A stretch of DNA of 64,000 nt, from assembly GCF_000001735.4 (NCBI RefSeq), contig NC_003075.7, positions 807,001 through 871,000 of the forward strand. Reading direction: 5' to 3'. The number at the start of each line of letters is the position of its first letter. Within the stretch, counting starts at the first letter, position 1. Made by a program: the position numbers and the translations under genes. Source of the DNA: Arabidopsis thaliana (lineage: Eukaryota > Streptophyta > Magnoliopsida > Brassicales > Brassicaceae). The notes beneath the pieces were generated by a model, which was given only the letters and a program-made list of their open reading frames with translations, was not told where the DNA came from and ran no database searches. This document shows positions 31,802-42,700 of this stretch, piece by piece.

Positions 31802-33760
31802 TCAGATGCAAAACAAAGCGCAAAAGTAAGAGCAAACGTAGTTATCGGAGGATCCAAGTCTCTTCAAGATGATAGGAAAAATGCAACGCAACTCACAATA
31901 GCTGCAAAATGGACGAGATGCACTATTATTGAGCACCACCTCATATGATTTTTCCCAAGGGTTTATTGTGCTTCTTGGCATGAGCAATGAAAGGGCTCCG
32001 ACCACACACTCTATATGCAAACTAGCCTGGTAGTCTTTACACGTGTAGAACCATATCTCTGGATTGGTTTCTTTTTCACAAATATCACACCAATATTTAC
32101 CACTAGCCTTTTCGCCATAGCATAGTGAGAGAGGATGGTCGTCAACTCTATGCTTTACCACTTGTGGAAAAGTTGCGCATTTGAAGCATATGGCAAATCT
32201 GCAATCATCTTCAATGCATCCTAGCACATCATAGAAACCATTTTTGCAGCCATTGCAAATCTTAATCCCTCCATCTGGTAAAGTGTGATATAAGGGATGA
32301 TCGGGATGACTCGGATGAAGAAATGGCTCAGCAATTGAACCGCACCGAACATCGAATGTGATGTTTCCTTGATGGTATCTGAAACCATTGGACCATCTAT
32401 CACAAGCATAACACCTAAAGGGTTCAGCTTCGTTTATAACAAGAGTAAGACGTTCATTGTGTAGCACATGCCATTTCATTCTACGAAATCCAGCGCAGTT
32501 TTGGTGGAGAATGAAGTCACAATCCATACAGCCGTAAAAGGACTGGAGACAGATGGGATGGGTGCATGCACTGCACCACTTGTTGTCGTCACAAAGAACA
32601 CCATTAACATGGAGTCGTAGGTAATGCTCTTTGTGGCTGAAATGTTGTATTGTGTTTTCATCTATTACCACATATGGTTGTATATCTTCTGTTTCTTCGG
32701 GTACTCCTTCAAGCTCTTTCCCATTCCACACATCTTTTCTAGTAGCACATTTAGAATGAACGACATAGCCATGACACCTCTGACAAGAAAAGCCTCCACA
32801 AGTCCAATCCACCTTCTGGTGACAAACTCCACATACAGACTTGACAACACCAAGAACAGATGTTCGAGAAACACGGTGATCATGCCGATTAATGTTTATA
32901 ACGCGTGGAAGGTCAAGACAGTCTTGATGAATCATAAAACCACATTGAAAACATACATAAGGGCTTCGATCTCCCTTCAGCCCACAAGCATTACATGTGA
33001 AAGAATCGAGCCTTGGGAGAAGGGTGAGTTGGTGGTCATGAGCTTTCAAATTCAGAAGAGATTGTTGTGGTGGATTTAAAACACATCGCATATCCAAGGT
33101 GAAGTTACACGAAGAACAGTGATAAAACAATCTATCACCAATATATCTTCCGCAAAGACGACATTTTCTGTCAGAATAGTCCGGTAATTTACCTCTTACG
33201 AGCTTAAGAGGGTGTAAGGAGTGGTAAAAATGGTTTACCTCTAACGGGAGATTTGACTCTGATGGGCGCCATGCGCAATCAACATGGAATGCTAAATCAC
33301 ATTCTTGACATTTGTAAGAAAACTCATAAGAAAGTTTCCCACATTTATCCCCACAGTCGATATAATTCGGCTTCTTGTAAAGGTTGAGCTTGTGGTGATG
33401 CGTCTCGGAAATGTCAATAACTTGTGGTGGTGGATACTTGGCACAATACATATGCACGTTGAAGTTACAGATCTCACAATTATAGAATAGACTCTTGATA
33501 GAGATGCCACATAAGTTACAGTTACGTGTATGACCTGGTTTACGTAGAAGCTGAAGAGCGTGACTTGGGTGAGATGGATGCTCGATATATTCGGAGGACC
33601 TATCGCCACAGCTCTTGTGGACGAAAAAATCGCAGGTTTTGCAATAGTAGCCATCACTGATAGCTTCAAAACGTCTACAACAATCACCTTTCCTCATATC
33701 ATTCCAAGGCAACATATGATGCTTGTGGATCAACGGCAGTGACACTCCCTCAGAATCCAT
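31802..33760 (-). CDS. DC1 domain protein, array copy D
   Basis: Intronless gene of 652 aa starting MDSEGVSLPLIHKHHMLPW. An in-frame ATG nine codons upstream exists, but homology with A and B begins at 33760. Modules match A and B, for example FRCYACDRWSNGFRYHQG and YWCDICEKETNPEIWFYTC, ending VCSYFCALFCI. The region from LLNLKAHDHQLTLLP to VWNGKELEGVPEETED is almost the same as in A and B. It is head-to-head with the intact INSIG-like gene (342 bp between start codons). From memory this is about At4g01930. Confidence 0.93.
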   Translation of the reverse strand: MDSEGVSLPLIHKHHMLPWNDMRKGDCCRRFEAISDGYYCKTCDFFVHKSCGDRSSEYIEHPSHPSHALQLLRKPGHTRNCNLCGISIKSLFYNCEICNFNVHMYCAKYPPPQVIDISETHHHKLNLYKKPNYIDCGDKCGKLSYEFSYKCQECDLAFHVDCAWRPSESNLPLEVNHFYHSLHPLKLVRGKLPDYSDRKCRLCGRYIGDRLFYHCSSCNFTLDMRCVLNPPQQSLLNLKAHDHQLTLLPRLDSFTCNACGLKGDRSPYVCFQCGFMIHQDCLDLPRVININRHDHRVSRTSVLGVVKSVCGVCHQKVDWTCGGFSCQRCHGYVVHSKCATRKDVWNGKELEGVPEETEDIQPYVVIDENTIQHFSHKEHYLRLHVNGVLCDDNKWCSACTHPICLQSFYGCMDCDFILHQNCAGFRRMKWHVLHNERLTLVINEAEPFRCYACDRWSNGFRYHQGNITFDVRCGSIAEPFLHPSHPDHPLYHTLPDGGIKICNGCKNGFYDVLGCIEDDCRFAICFKCATFPQVVKHRVDDHPLSLCYGEKASGKYWCDICEKETNPEIWFYTCKDYQASLHIECVVGALSLLMPRSTINPWEKSYEVVLNNSASRPFCSYCELRCIFPIILKRLGSSDNYVCSYFCALFCI

Positions 33761-34101
33761 GGTCAAAAATTGGATCTGAAATCTCAAAACTCAAAAATCT
33801 TCTCTCGGTAATCTCAACGATCGATGCTCTTATAAAATTAATCGGAATAAATATAAATGGAAGAAGAGGTCTCTCGTCACTAATGAGAGGAAAAGGCCAT
33901 TGGGCTAGAGGTTAACCAAGCCCAAACCGAAACATAATCTAAACAAACCTAAGTTCAGTTATCTATAATATCGGTTTAGTTTAGATTATGTTTCGGTTTG
34001 AGCAATTTCATTTCGGTTAGAGTCAGTTTAATTCGGTTTGTTTTTCAAAACCATTTCTTCAAACAATTCCTTCAATTTTTTTGTATGGATAAAATTGGAA
34101 A
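33761..34101. promoter_or_regulatory. Divergent promoter of DC1 copy D and the INSIG-like gene, with inverted repeat
   Basis: A 19-bp perfect inverted repeat (33926-33944 and 33979-33997, arm ACCGAAACATAATCTAAAC) sits mid-interval, extending to about 25 bp with one mismatch. Several ATTTCGGTT/AATTCGGTTTG repeats follow (34009-34040). The paralogous interval at 19686-20236 has only the right-hand half, so the left arm is a later inverted copy. No clear TATA box. Confidence 0.55.
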
Positions 34102-34114
34102 ATGTTTGTCTTAG
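34085..34114 (+). other. Upstream ORF overlapping the INSIG-like start codon
   Basis: An ATG at 34085 opens a nine-codon frame (MDKIGKCLS) that ends at TAG 34112-34114, past the main ATG at 34102. If transcription starts upstream, it would compete with the main start. The broken copy keeps an ATG at the matching place. Confidence 0.45.
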
Positions 34115-35228
34115 CGATATCTTCTCCTTCAACGACTCTCATCAAACCATTAAAACGAAATGGGCCAAACCGGTCACCGGTTCGAAAAATCCTTTGCCTG
34201 AGCCAGAGGAAGCAGAGCAAAACCAGTACCGGCAAATCTTGGATCGTCCCAGTAAGTCTCTCTCTTTTTGGTTCAGGCTTCGTCTTGGGTCCTCTTCTCG
34301 ATGGTATCCACTCACGTGTCGATCTCGTGGTTTACCAAAACGGAGCTTTTCAAATCGGTCCCCTTCATACAAACATCTGGGTAAGATCACAAACCCACAA
34401 CTTTGAAAAACCTTTCACAAAAACAGAATCTTTTTTTTTATCTTGCAATGTGTTGTTTTTCAGGTACCGTTCTTGCTTGGCTTATTTTACTGTACAGTAG
34501 GTTTACTACAACTCCTATTGGATGAGACAACCTCTGCAAGTCCTCCACGTGGTAGCCTGGACAAAACCGTAATTTCACTCTTGTGAGTATGTACTATGTA
34601 GTAATCTAGCTTGTTGTGTACTTGTGTATGACAATTTTGAGGACAGTGGAAGTGAAACAAAACTCTATATGGTTTTGGTGAATGAAACAGAGCATTGATG
34701 TTCTTCTTAGAGCTAAGTGCTGAAATGTACAAAGCTGGAGTTTCAGACAACATAGAAGCTTACATTCTATTTGCCTTAGCAGAATTTATTTGGTTCTCTT
34801 TGGATAGAACTTGGATTTGCTTCACCATTGCCACTCTCCTTGGTGTCGCCTGTCCTTTAGCCGAAATCCCCATCATGCAGTAAGTAAACCGTGCCCTTCA
34901 ACAACCATCTCTTTGTTTTTTAACAGAATTTAATCTAAAGATTGTCATAACCTGGTTTAACAGATTCTTCCATCTGTGGTACTATCCAGAAGCAAACATA
35001 GAAATCTTTGGCCAGGTAATAAGTGTTTATACAGACATCATCAAACAAAAACATACACATGACTCTGTTTCTTTCTTGTTTTGTTTGCTGGTGAAGGGAC
35101 TGGTTACGTGGACAACAACTTGCTACTTTGTCTACACACCGTTCTTGATCAACCTGGCAAGATGGCTAAGGACAGTTATGGAGAGGACGACTATTGAAGT
35201 GGACATTAGCTCAAACAAAGAGCAATAA
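34102..35228 (+). CDS. INSIG-like (insulin-induced protein family) membrane protein, predicted plastid
   Basis: Five exons: 34102-34380, 34464-34582, 34691-34879, 34964-35015 and 35097-35228, giving 256 aa. Residues 1 to about 48 are Ser/Thr/Lys/Arg-rich and lack acids, like a transit peptide. Five to six hydrophobic segments follow: [73 protein letters not shown], then [20 protein letters not shown] and [20 protein letters not shown]. The six-span plan and the [11 protein letters not shown] segment fit the INSIG superfamily. Animal INSIGs hold SCAP/HMG-CoA reductase in the ER; plants lack that circuit, so the role here is unknown. From memory this is At4g01935, annotated as insulin-induced protein. 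Confidence 0.82.
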
Positions 35229-35264
35229 TGTTTTTACATAATATAGTGGCTTTCTTCATGCTTT

Positions 35265-36388
35265 CTAGCTTGTAAAGGTTACATTAGATATGTCCTTAAA
35301 CTTTTCTTTAATCGCTGCCTGTATTCCCATTCCAATCGACTCCGGTCCAACATATTTTACAACGCAGTCCTCGCCTTCAACCGATAAAACTTCAACACTT
35401 CCGCCATAGTTCTTGATAGCTGGCCTCAGTATATCTAGATGAGCATTCACTGCCTGCAAGTTTGCAACCCAAAACCAGTCAAAGGCAAACACAGAAGAAG
35501 ATATCAACGCGAATTTCTTAAAAAGAAGCCTCACTCACCTCCACGGTTATCTGTTTTACTTCTTCATCAAAAACTTGTCGAATATCTTTCAATGCATCTC
35601 CAAACTTTTCCTTGAGTACCCTCTCTATTCCCATTGTCATAGTTGTTGAAGAACTTGGACAGCTGGTACATGCTCCTAAACATACAACACAATTCAACAT
35701 AAGCTCGATTACATAACATGAGAGCACTATTGCTGCTGCAGATGATCTCTCTGCACTCTAAAAAGGAAAAAGGCTAGAGATTTGGACCAAAACTATAGTC
35801 TACAAGATATTATACCAAGAACAGTAATCAGCCAAACTAAAGTTGTCATGTCTCAAGCTCGAATCTAGAGCTCTATAGAGAATAGAAAACCTAAGACTGG
35901 TCAGTTATAGATTCCAACAACTCAAACCCCAAAAAGTTTCTATCTTGTCGAACGAAATCAGCAGAACCTAACTCCAATATTCTGAATTTTTGTATATGAA
36001 ATCAAAACGAAGACTAACCTTGGAGCTTAAGAGAGACTACCCCATCTTCAACGGAGACAACGTCGACGTTTCCACCATCAGAGATCAAGAACGGTCTAAC
36101 ATCCTCAAGCACCAAATCAACGTTTTGAGGCGTCAAATCAAAAGTCTGAGCTGAATATAAACCTGAAGATACACCAGATGCTAAAGGTGATATCTTTTCT
36201 CCTTGACTCGAACCACTTATCGCAGATCGGTGAAAAATCGCCGTTCTAGAGATATGTCTGCGTTTATTCGCAAACAAGACGAAACTCGGGTTTTGATCAG
36301 AGATTACAGGAAACCCATTCCTCGTCGAAGATGATTTAACCAGAATTCTGAAGCTTCCACTTATGGAAGTCGCGAGAGAAGCCATCAT
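35265..36388 (-). CDS. NFU1: Plastid NifU-like iron-sulfur scaffold NFU1
   Basis: Three exons (36019-36388, 35539-35675, 35265-35453) give 231 aa from the first of two adjacent ATGs. Residues 1 to about 75 are a Ser/Arg-rich transit peptide. The first NFU domain (LTPQNVDLVLEDVRPFLISD, then LQGACTSCPSSSTTMTMG) carries the CxxC that holds the Fe-S cluster. The second NFU domain (VNAHLDILRPAIKNYGGSVE) is degenerate and lacks CxxC, as known for plastid NFU1-3. The protein acts as a late scaffold or carrier of clusters in the chloroplast. It converges on the INSIG-like gene, with only 36 bp between stop codons, so the 3' UTRs must overlap. From memory this is At4g01940. Confidence 0.97.
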
Positions 36389-37596
36389 CGTTCGATAATT
36401 TGATCCGTTAACCAAAACAATCAGAAGCACGATAAAGAAGAATCAATAAATTGCGGAATAGTCCTTAAAATTAATGAGTTTTTTAATTAAAGGATCAGAT
36501 CAGAAAATGTAAACAGTGGACCCAACAAATGGGCCGATCGATATAAATGGCTTTTACTATGACGACCCAATCCATTTAAACGAACGGAGACACGTGTCGG
36601 TTACCAATTTTTTCGTTCTCCTTTAAGTGAGTGAGTTTGACTTTTCTTTTATGTTGGATCAATCAATTAAATCCATATTTGTTTTATAAGACTTTGCTTC
36701 TTCCAAACACAACAGTTGCGACAGTGATGGCCACACCACCCACCACAGACATATTTGATTCTGTCCAATTCCATACGGGACTAACACAAATGATTTCTGC
36801 TGTACAACTTTAATTTTCTTTTAAGACGAAATATAATAACATATCATTCATTATTACACATACAAAAAGTGTAATAATTGACTTAAAAGTCTATATCATT
36901 TTGTACTTTTGTAACTGATCATTAGAAATTTTATAACTCAAGTGTCGATTGACTAACTTTTTTATCGAGTACGGTATATTAAGAATTGATTTTTGTTCAC
37001 TTCACATGCAAGCTCACATGGTTTCTACTAGAGCCTAGGCCCTAGCGAACGTAAACGAATAACTTTACGTTTTGATATATAGAATATATGTATTTTGACC
37101 AACGAATATGCCATAGTTATATAAGAGTAAATAAACTTTTAGTTGACAAAGAAAAACTAAACTATAGGTCACATTTATAACCAACCAGCTATTAGCCTAT
37201 TATATATACAAGGCCATTCATGTTTGTATTCATGATTTACAATAAGTTTGGTTACATTATTTGGGCTAGACCGTTAAAAACATTTATGATGCATGTGCCG
37301 ACGAAAACAATATATAGAAATTTAATAGAAACTTTCAAGTTGTCCGAATTAATATAGATGATTCGTTACATTATTTGTGGACCATTGTTTTATATATGCA
37401 CTAGAATTGCATGAAAGGCAAAATTGTCTGACAAAGATTTTGGATATGATATAGAACATATGTGTACATTACCAAGAAAAAAAGATTGTAGTTACATTTA
37501 CGTAGACATTATTAATAAACAAATGAAATAATCGATTGGTTACTTACATACCCAAAGAACCGAACTCATCACTCACTCATCATCCTAAAACAAATT
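36389..37596. other. Intergenic interval between NFU1 and GPAT3
   Basis: AT-rich, 1.2 kb. An ACACGTGTCGG ACGT-core site is at 36591-36601, in the NFU1 promoter region. No gene or clear repeat is seen. Confidence 0.5.
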
Positions 37597-39710
37597 TTAA
37601 TTTTTCTTAACTACTCCATTATTACCGGCCAAGATCAAATACTTGTCTTTTCTAGTGAGACTTGTGCACTCGAAATCCAACGCCTTCCCAATATCACTCT
37701 GAACATTGTTGGCCACCTCAAACTTCAACTTTCCATCAGGATCTTGGCACGTGGCACCGGAGACAGGGTCGAGAAATTGGATGGTGTAGGTAGGATAAGG
37801 ATCCAAGAGGAAGAAAAGCGGGTCAAGTGCCTTAAGACCACTCGCCGTTGTACCGTAGAAGAAGGTCACGTGTACCGTCACAGCCACGGGAACGATGACA
37901 TCACTAACCTCGGTGAACAAAGGGCTAAACCTAAGCAGGTAAGGTTCTCTACAAGTGGTTCCTTCAGGACAAACAACGAGATCTCCTTCGGTTAACAATT
38001 TCTCCATGGCTTGACCGTCGCTCACCCGATCACGGGTCAGTCTCACCGTCTTGATCGGAGCCAAAATCTCAGATACCCTACTCAAACTATACGTTACAGT
38101 TTTGATGTTTTTCTTTCTCAAAGCGAATGCAACATAGAGAGGGTCCAATAAAGTCCTATGGTTACAAACAAAGAGACAACCTTTGCGTTGACTTGGTTTT
38201 TGTTTTTGAGATGAAACGTAGTCGTTAGTGACGGTTAGTCTGCAACCGGAAAAGGCGAGGATCGGGATTGATAAAGAGTAAGGGATGCAAAGAGAGACGA
38301 AGAGTCTGGCTGCTGCGGCTGCGGCTGCGAAAGGACCCCACATGAACAAGACCAAAGTGTTCATTAGGGTTGGTTTGATCGCGAGACGGCCATCATGGAA
38401 AATCAATGGTTTAGGGTACTGGCTTCGTGGTAGGGTTTGCCAGCTTCGCTTGTCTGATTTCTTCACGAAATAAATTTCCTATTAGAGAGAAAAGGACAAG
38501 AAAATCAGTTGAGTATAACATGAAAACAATGAATGAAAATACCTAACAAAAATCAATTACAGGTATTGAGATTCAACTCGACGAGATATATTCATTGTCA
38601 TGACTAATAACTATGCACACAGGATCTGTCGTCGTTTCTTATTCGTATTTAATGATATAGGCCTTGATTTGTTCTTTCCTTTTGTTTTCCCTTTTTATAT
38701 ATGTTGTTAATATTTTTGACGTTATGTTGTTAATATTTCATATTCGCAATCAAGCAAGTTGTCCGTGTTTCATCACCGTCACTACTATCACAATTTAATA
38801 TGCTATGTTGCTTTTTACTAATTATCGGTCATCATATATATAAAAACTGTAACAAGTCATAATATAGATATCAACATATATGGAGTAGTTTCTTTTTTTG
38901 GCTGCTTCAATATTTAGTAGTTAAAACATTCTCGTTTAGTATTTCCAAAAAATCTCTTACCAAATATAATTAAAAACTGTATAATCTGTAAACGTAAACG
39001 CAAACAAAATAATGATAAAAGAGACTGACCTGGCAAAACTGAGAGAATAGATATCGGTGAAGAGATGTATTGAAGGAAGTGATGCCAATAACACGACCGG
39101 TGTTTAGTCTCTCTTTACGAACTAACTCATCAAAGACAAGATCATGTTTGGTTTTATCCTCCATGATACCTAGATAATAACCTCCAACGACTTTCATTTC
39201 TCTCCCGACCACAACGTCAATCTCCAAGTAATCTCTCAAGAACCCTTCGATCATAACTTGAGGAAGATCATCACTCACTCCGATTTTCTTCCCTCCTCTC
39301 TTCAACACTTCGAACATCTCGAGTCCGACATCTTCTAGAAAGTATTTAGGCAAAACCGCTCTCCCCGCTCGAAAACCTTCTTTTTTGATCCCGAAGAAGC
39401 TCACCATTACCATCACTTTGACACCCATCTCATGGCTCATCAAGCTTATCAATGGATAGAGAATGAAGAGGAGAAATGACCTTATTACGCCTCCCGCCTC
39501 AAATGCTACTAACATGAAGTAAGGGAAGAGAGAGTCGGATTTGAGAAGAGCTCCTTCTACGTTGAAGATCAATGTGTGGCGTGATAGGTCGGATTGGAGG
39601 AGAGAAGAAGGGCCATTTTGGTATTTTGGTTTAGAGTTCCGATATCGCCGGAGGATAAACCGGTAGAATAGAAAGACAAGAGCTTGGAATATTGAAATCT
39701 TGGCGGACAT
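37597..39710 (-). CDS. GPAT3: sn-glycerol-3-phosphate acyltransferase GPAT3
   Basis: Two exons (39030-39710, 37597-38478) give 520 aa. Residues 1 to about 230 form the HAD-like domain of land-plant GPATs. Its first motif reads FNVEGALLKSD in place of DxDGT, so the phosphatase aspartates are missing. The acyltransferase domain starts near residue 325 with NHRTLLDP (the HX4D catalytic motif), then RLTRDR, then VCPEGTTCREP. Two hydrophobic stretches flank the core (LFMWGPFAAAAAAARLF and LCIPYSLSIPILAFSG). It transfers acyl groups to glycerol 3-phosphate in the endomembrane system, in the GPAT1-3 clade. With an inactive phosphatase it should give lysophosphatidic acid rather than monoacylglycerol. 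A TATA box is at 39816-39825 (minus TATATAAATA). From memory this is At4g01950. Confidence 0.97.
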
Positions 39711-42700
39711 GTTTGGATTTTGCAGAAAGCTTTTCTTTTTACTTTTCTTTTCCTTCCTTCGTGTATTTTCTTTGTTTGGTTTCAGACAATGCATGTTGGA
39801 GAGCAATTGATGGGGTATTTATATAACAAAACCAAGACGAAATTACCCATGAGCGTGTTGCAAATTTACAAGAAATTGCCATTGATCGTTAACGTACAGC
39901 TTGCATGATTATGCATTAAATGAGATTACCAAGTGAACATGTAATAGTATATTTGAAAAGTATACGCGTGTATGACTCGTAGACCAAAAATTTTAGTCGA
40001 AAGAGAGTATGAGTCAAAGCTTTTGTTTAATATTTAAGTAGAATTATTTGTGGTGTTAAATAAAATAACACGAGTCAAAGTTAGTGTATAATCGGAGATT
40101 AACACACATAACTAATCAAGTACGTGATTACAAGTCTTGTTCCACTTGTTAATCATAATTTTTTAACAAAGCGAAACTGAAACCGTCATTACATATATGT
40201 ACTTTAACAGTCATAACCAAACAATAAAATATATGTGATGGAGATCCGTTTAATATTGCGTATTATTCTCCTGTAAAGGTTATTCTTACTTTTATTTCGA
40301 ATTGATTACTATTATATGTACAAGTTGGGATGTTTCATTAAATGGTTGAAAGTCAAGAACTTGTATTTGTTGTTTGATATGACAAGAACTTTTTTTTTGT
40401 TAAAGGGTTTTTGATATGACAAGAACTTACGTTTAGGAAACTAAAACTAATGATAGAGAAATCATACGACTAGTACACATATATTGAATCATTAATTGAT
40501 GTGTTATAGGACCAAGTCGAGTTTTTGTTTTGTATTATCTTCTCTCGGTTGTCTACGAGAACGAAATTAAAAGGGTCCACGTACCTACAAATTAGATTAT
40601 CTCGAGTCTTGATACCAAAACAAGAAAGAAAGAAAAACTGTCCTACAAATATTAAATTTATGGAAAATAATCATTTTGTTGGCCCAAAATAATTGTTAAA
40701 TTAAATGAATGTAGTTCATAATTGTTAAGAATTTAAGATCCAATTAATATTGGACAGCTTATAACTAATCACTCTATGCACCTCCTAAACTAATTCCAAA
40801 TTAAATTAAAACCAACATGACCATACATGTTTGCAATCTTTGGTATGGATGGTCTTTTGAGCAAAATCTCTTTTTGGTAAGGACATACTACAAAAATAAA
40901 AATTAAAAATGGTGACTGAATGTTGAAAATGGAAAGATTATCTTAATAAAAACAGTTAAACGCATTGAATGCTAATGAGTCGCCGACCACGTTTACAAAC
41001 TGTGTGGTGTGGTGTGGCGTGGACGTGGGATGGGGGGATCTCTTTCTAGCTTAAGTTTATTTCTATTCATTTTTGAACTTTGGTCAAATGGTAAAATATT
41101 CATATCATTCTTTTGTACTTCGAAATATAAAGTTAACTGTCGGTGTTACTAAATTAATACACATCTCCAAGAATTTGCATTGTGTACGTCATTGTACTTT
41201 GTTAAGAAAGATTTCAATAGAACGAATCCCAAACCGAGACGACTTAGAGAGAAAAAAAAAAACAGATTGCTTAAATATCCTAAAATAAGGTGAATCGAAT
41301 TGAATGTTTGATTATTTTTCGTTAGCTTAAGCTCAAATATATACACAAACTATTTATCGAGATTTATTTGGTCATATTTGGATCACACATCAGAGCTTAT
41401 GTTCACACAAAGAATCGAATACAATCTTATCTTCTAATAAGATCAAACTTAAGTATGTTCACGCTAAGAATTTTGTAAAATCCAAACTTAGATATATAGT
41501 AGGACAGAAAAACTAAGTGTCCGATCCCTGTCGTACATAAATCTAAATACAGTCTGTAACTGATCATGTGATGTATAAATGTTTGATTGTCAAAACTCAA
41601 AACCCAAACACAAAATGATACTTTTTTGGGGCAAACCCTTAGGAAATGATACATAAGAAGAAAGAAACTCTTAGACCATCCTCGTTCAACATTCAACAAC
41701 TTTTCATGATGTCTTTCACATAAAATAATATTAAAGGTAAAGCTCAAATGTCTCTAGGAAGATATAGAGTTTGAATGGTAATACGGTACAACTTTAACAG
41801 TTATCAATCACAAAAACTTTATCAAAAGCGTTACAAAAAGTTTTACTCTCAGTTTTTTGGTACAAATTTTTTATACAGTTCTTTCTAACAGCTTTGCACT
41901 ATTCCGAAAAACCTAACATCTCCAGCTAACAGGTAAAAAACTTGTACAGCTTTTGATTACCAATCAGACCCATAATTTTTATTCTAAAAATATCTGTATT
42001 TCTCTCTTTTTTTTTTTTCTTTTATATTTAGAAATAACCATTTAAAGACACTCATAAAAATGATAAATATGGATGCTCTTAGGAAATAAAACAAATAAAC
42101 GTTAAAAAGAAAAAACAGAGAGAATGGAGGAAAATAATAGAAAGAAACTGAAAAAAGAGTTGACTTAGAAATAGCATGGGAAAGCTTGAAGTTGAAGATG
42201 AAAAGCTTACAAAATAAATAAATTAAACTTCGACTATCGATCATTCGATCAGTTGATTTTAATGCATGATCCGCGTTAAGTGGATGTAACAACATGCAAT
42301 GTACGTACATTGCTTTTTCATATATAATTAAGGTTGTACCTTGACAAAAAAAAATTGAACAACTTAGTTTTTGTCTTTTTGGAATATGAAAAAATTTCAC
42401 AACATGGGTGAAATTTAATTCAATTTTTGTATTTTCTTTCATATGTCCATAGTCCTTATCCAGTATCAAAAGTTCAAAACCACCCCAAAAAGAAGAACAA
42501 CAATAATAGATGTATTGAAAACGACGATCGAGAGATGCTACATATACGGATGAGAATTAAAGAGATACACATACGAAGTATTCAATGCGAATGCAACCGA
42601 GGTGGCGAGGTGATACGATTTAAATTGAACTAAGTCGATTTGAATCCAAATAAAATTTAGTTTGGTTTATGAGATTTTAATTTAGTTTTTCAACCAAAAA

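Noticed and set aside
34038-34406. 122-codon plus frame overlapping INSIG-like exon 1
   Set aside because: Wrong frame; the frame starting at 34102 joins correctly to four more exons with membrane segments.
41984-42469. 161-codon minus frame in the large AT-rich gap
   Set aside because: Phe/Lys-rich low-complexity translation, no homology recognised, no promoter-like context.
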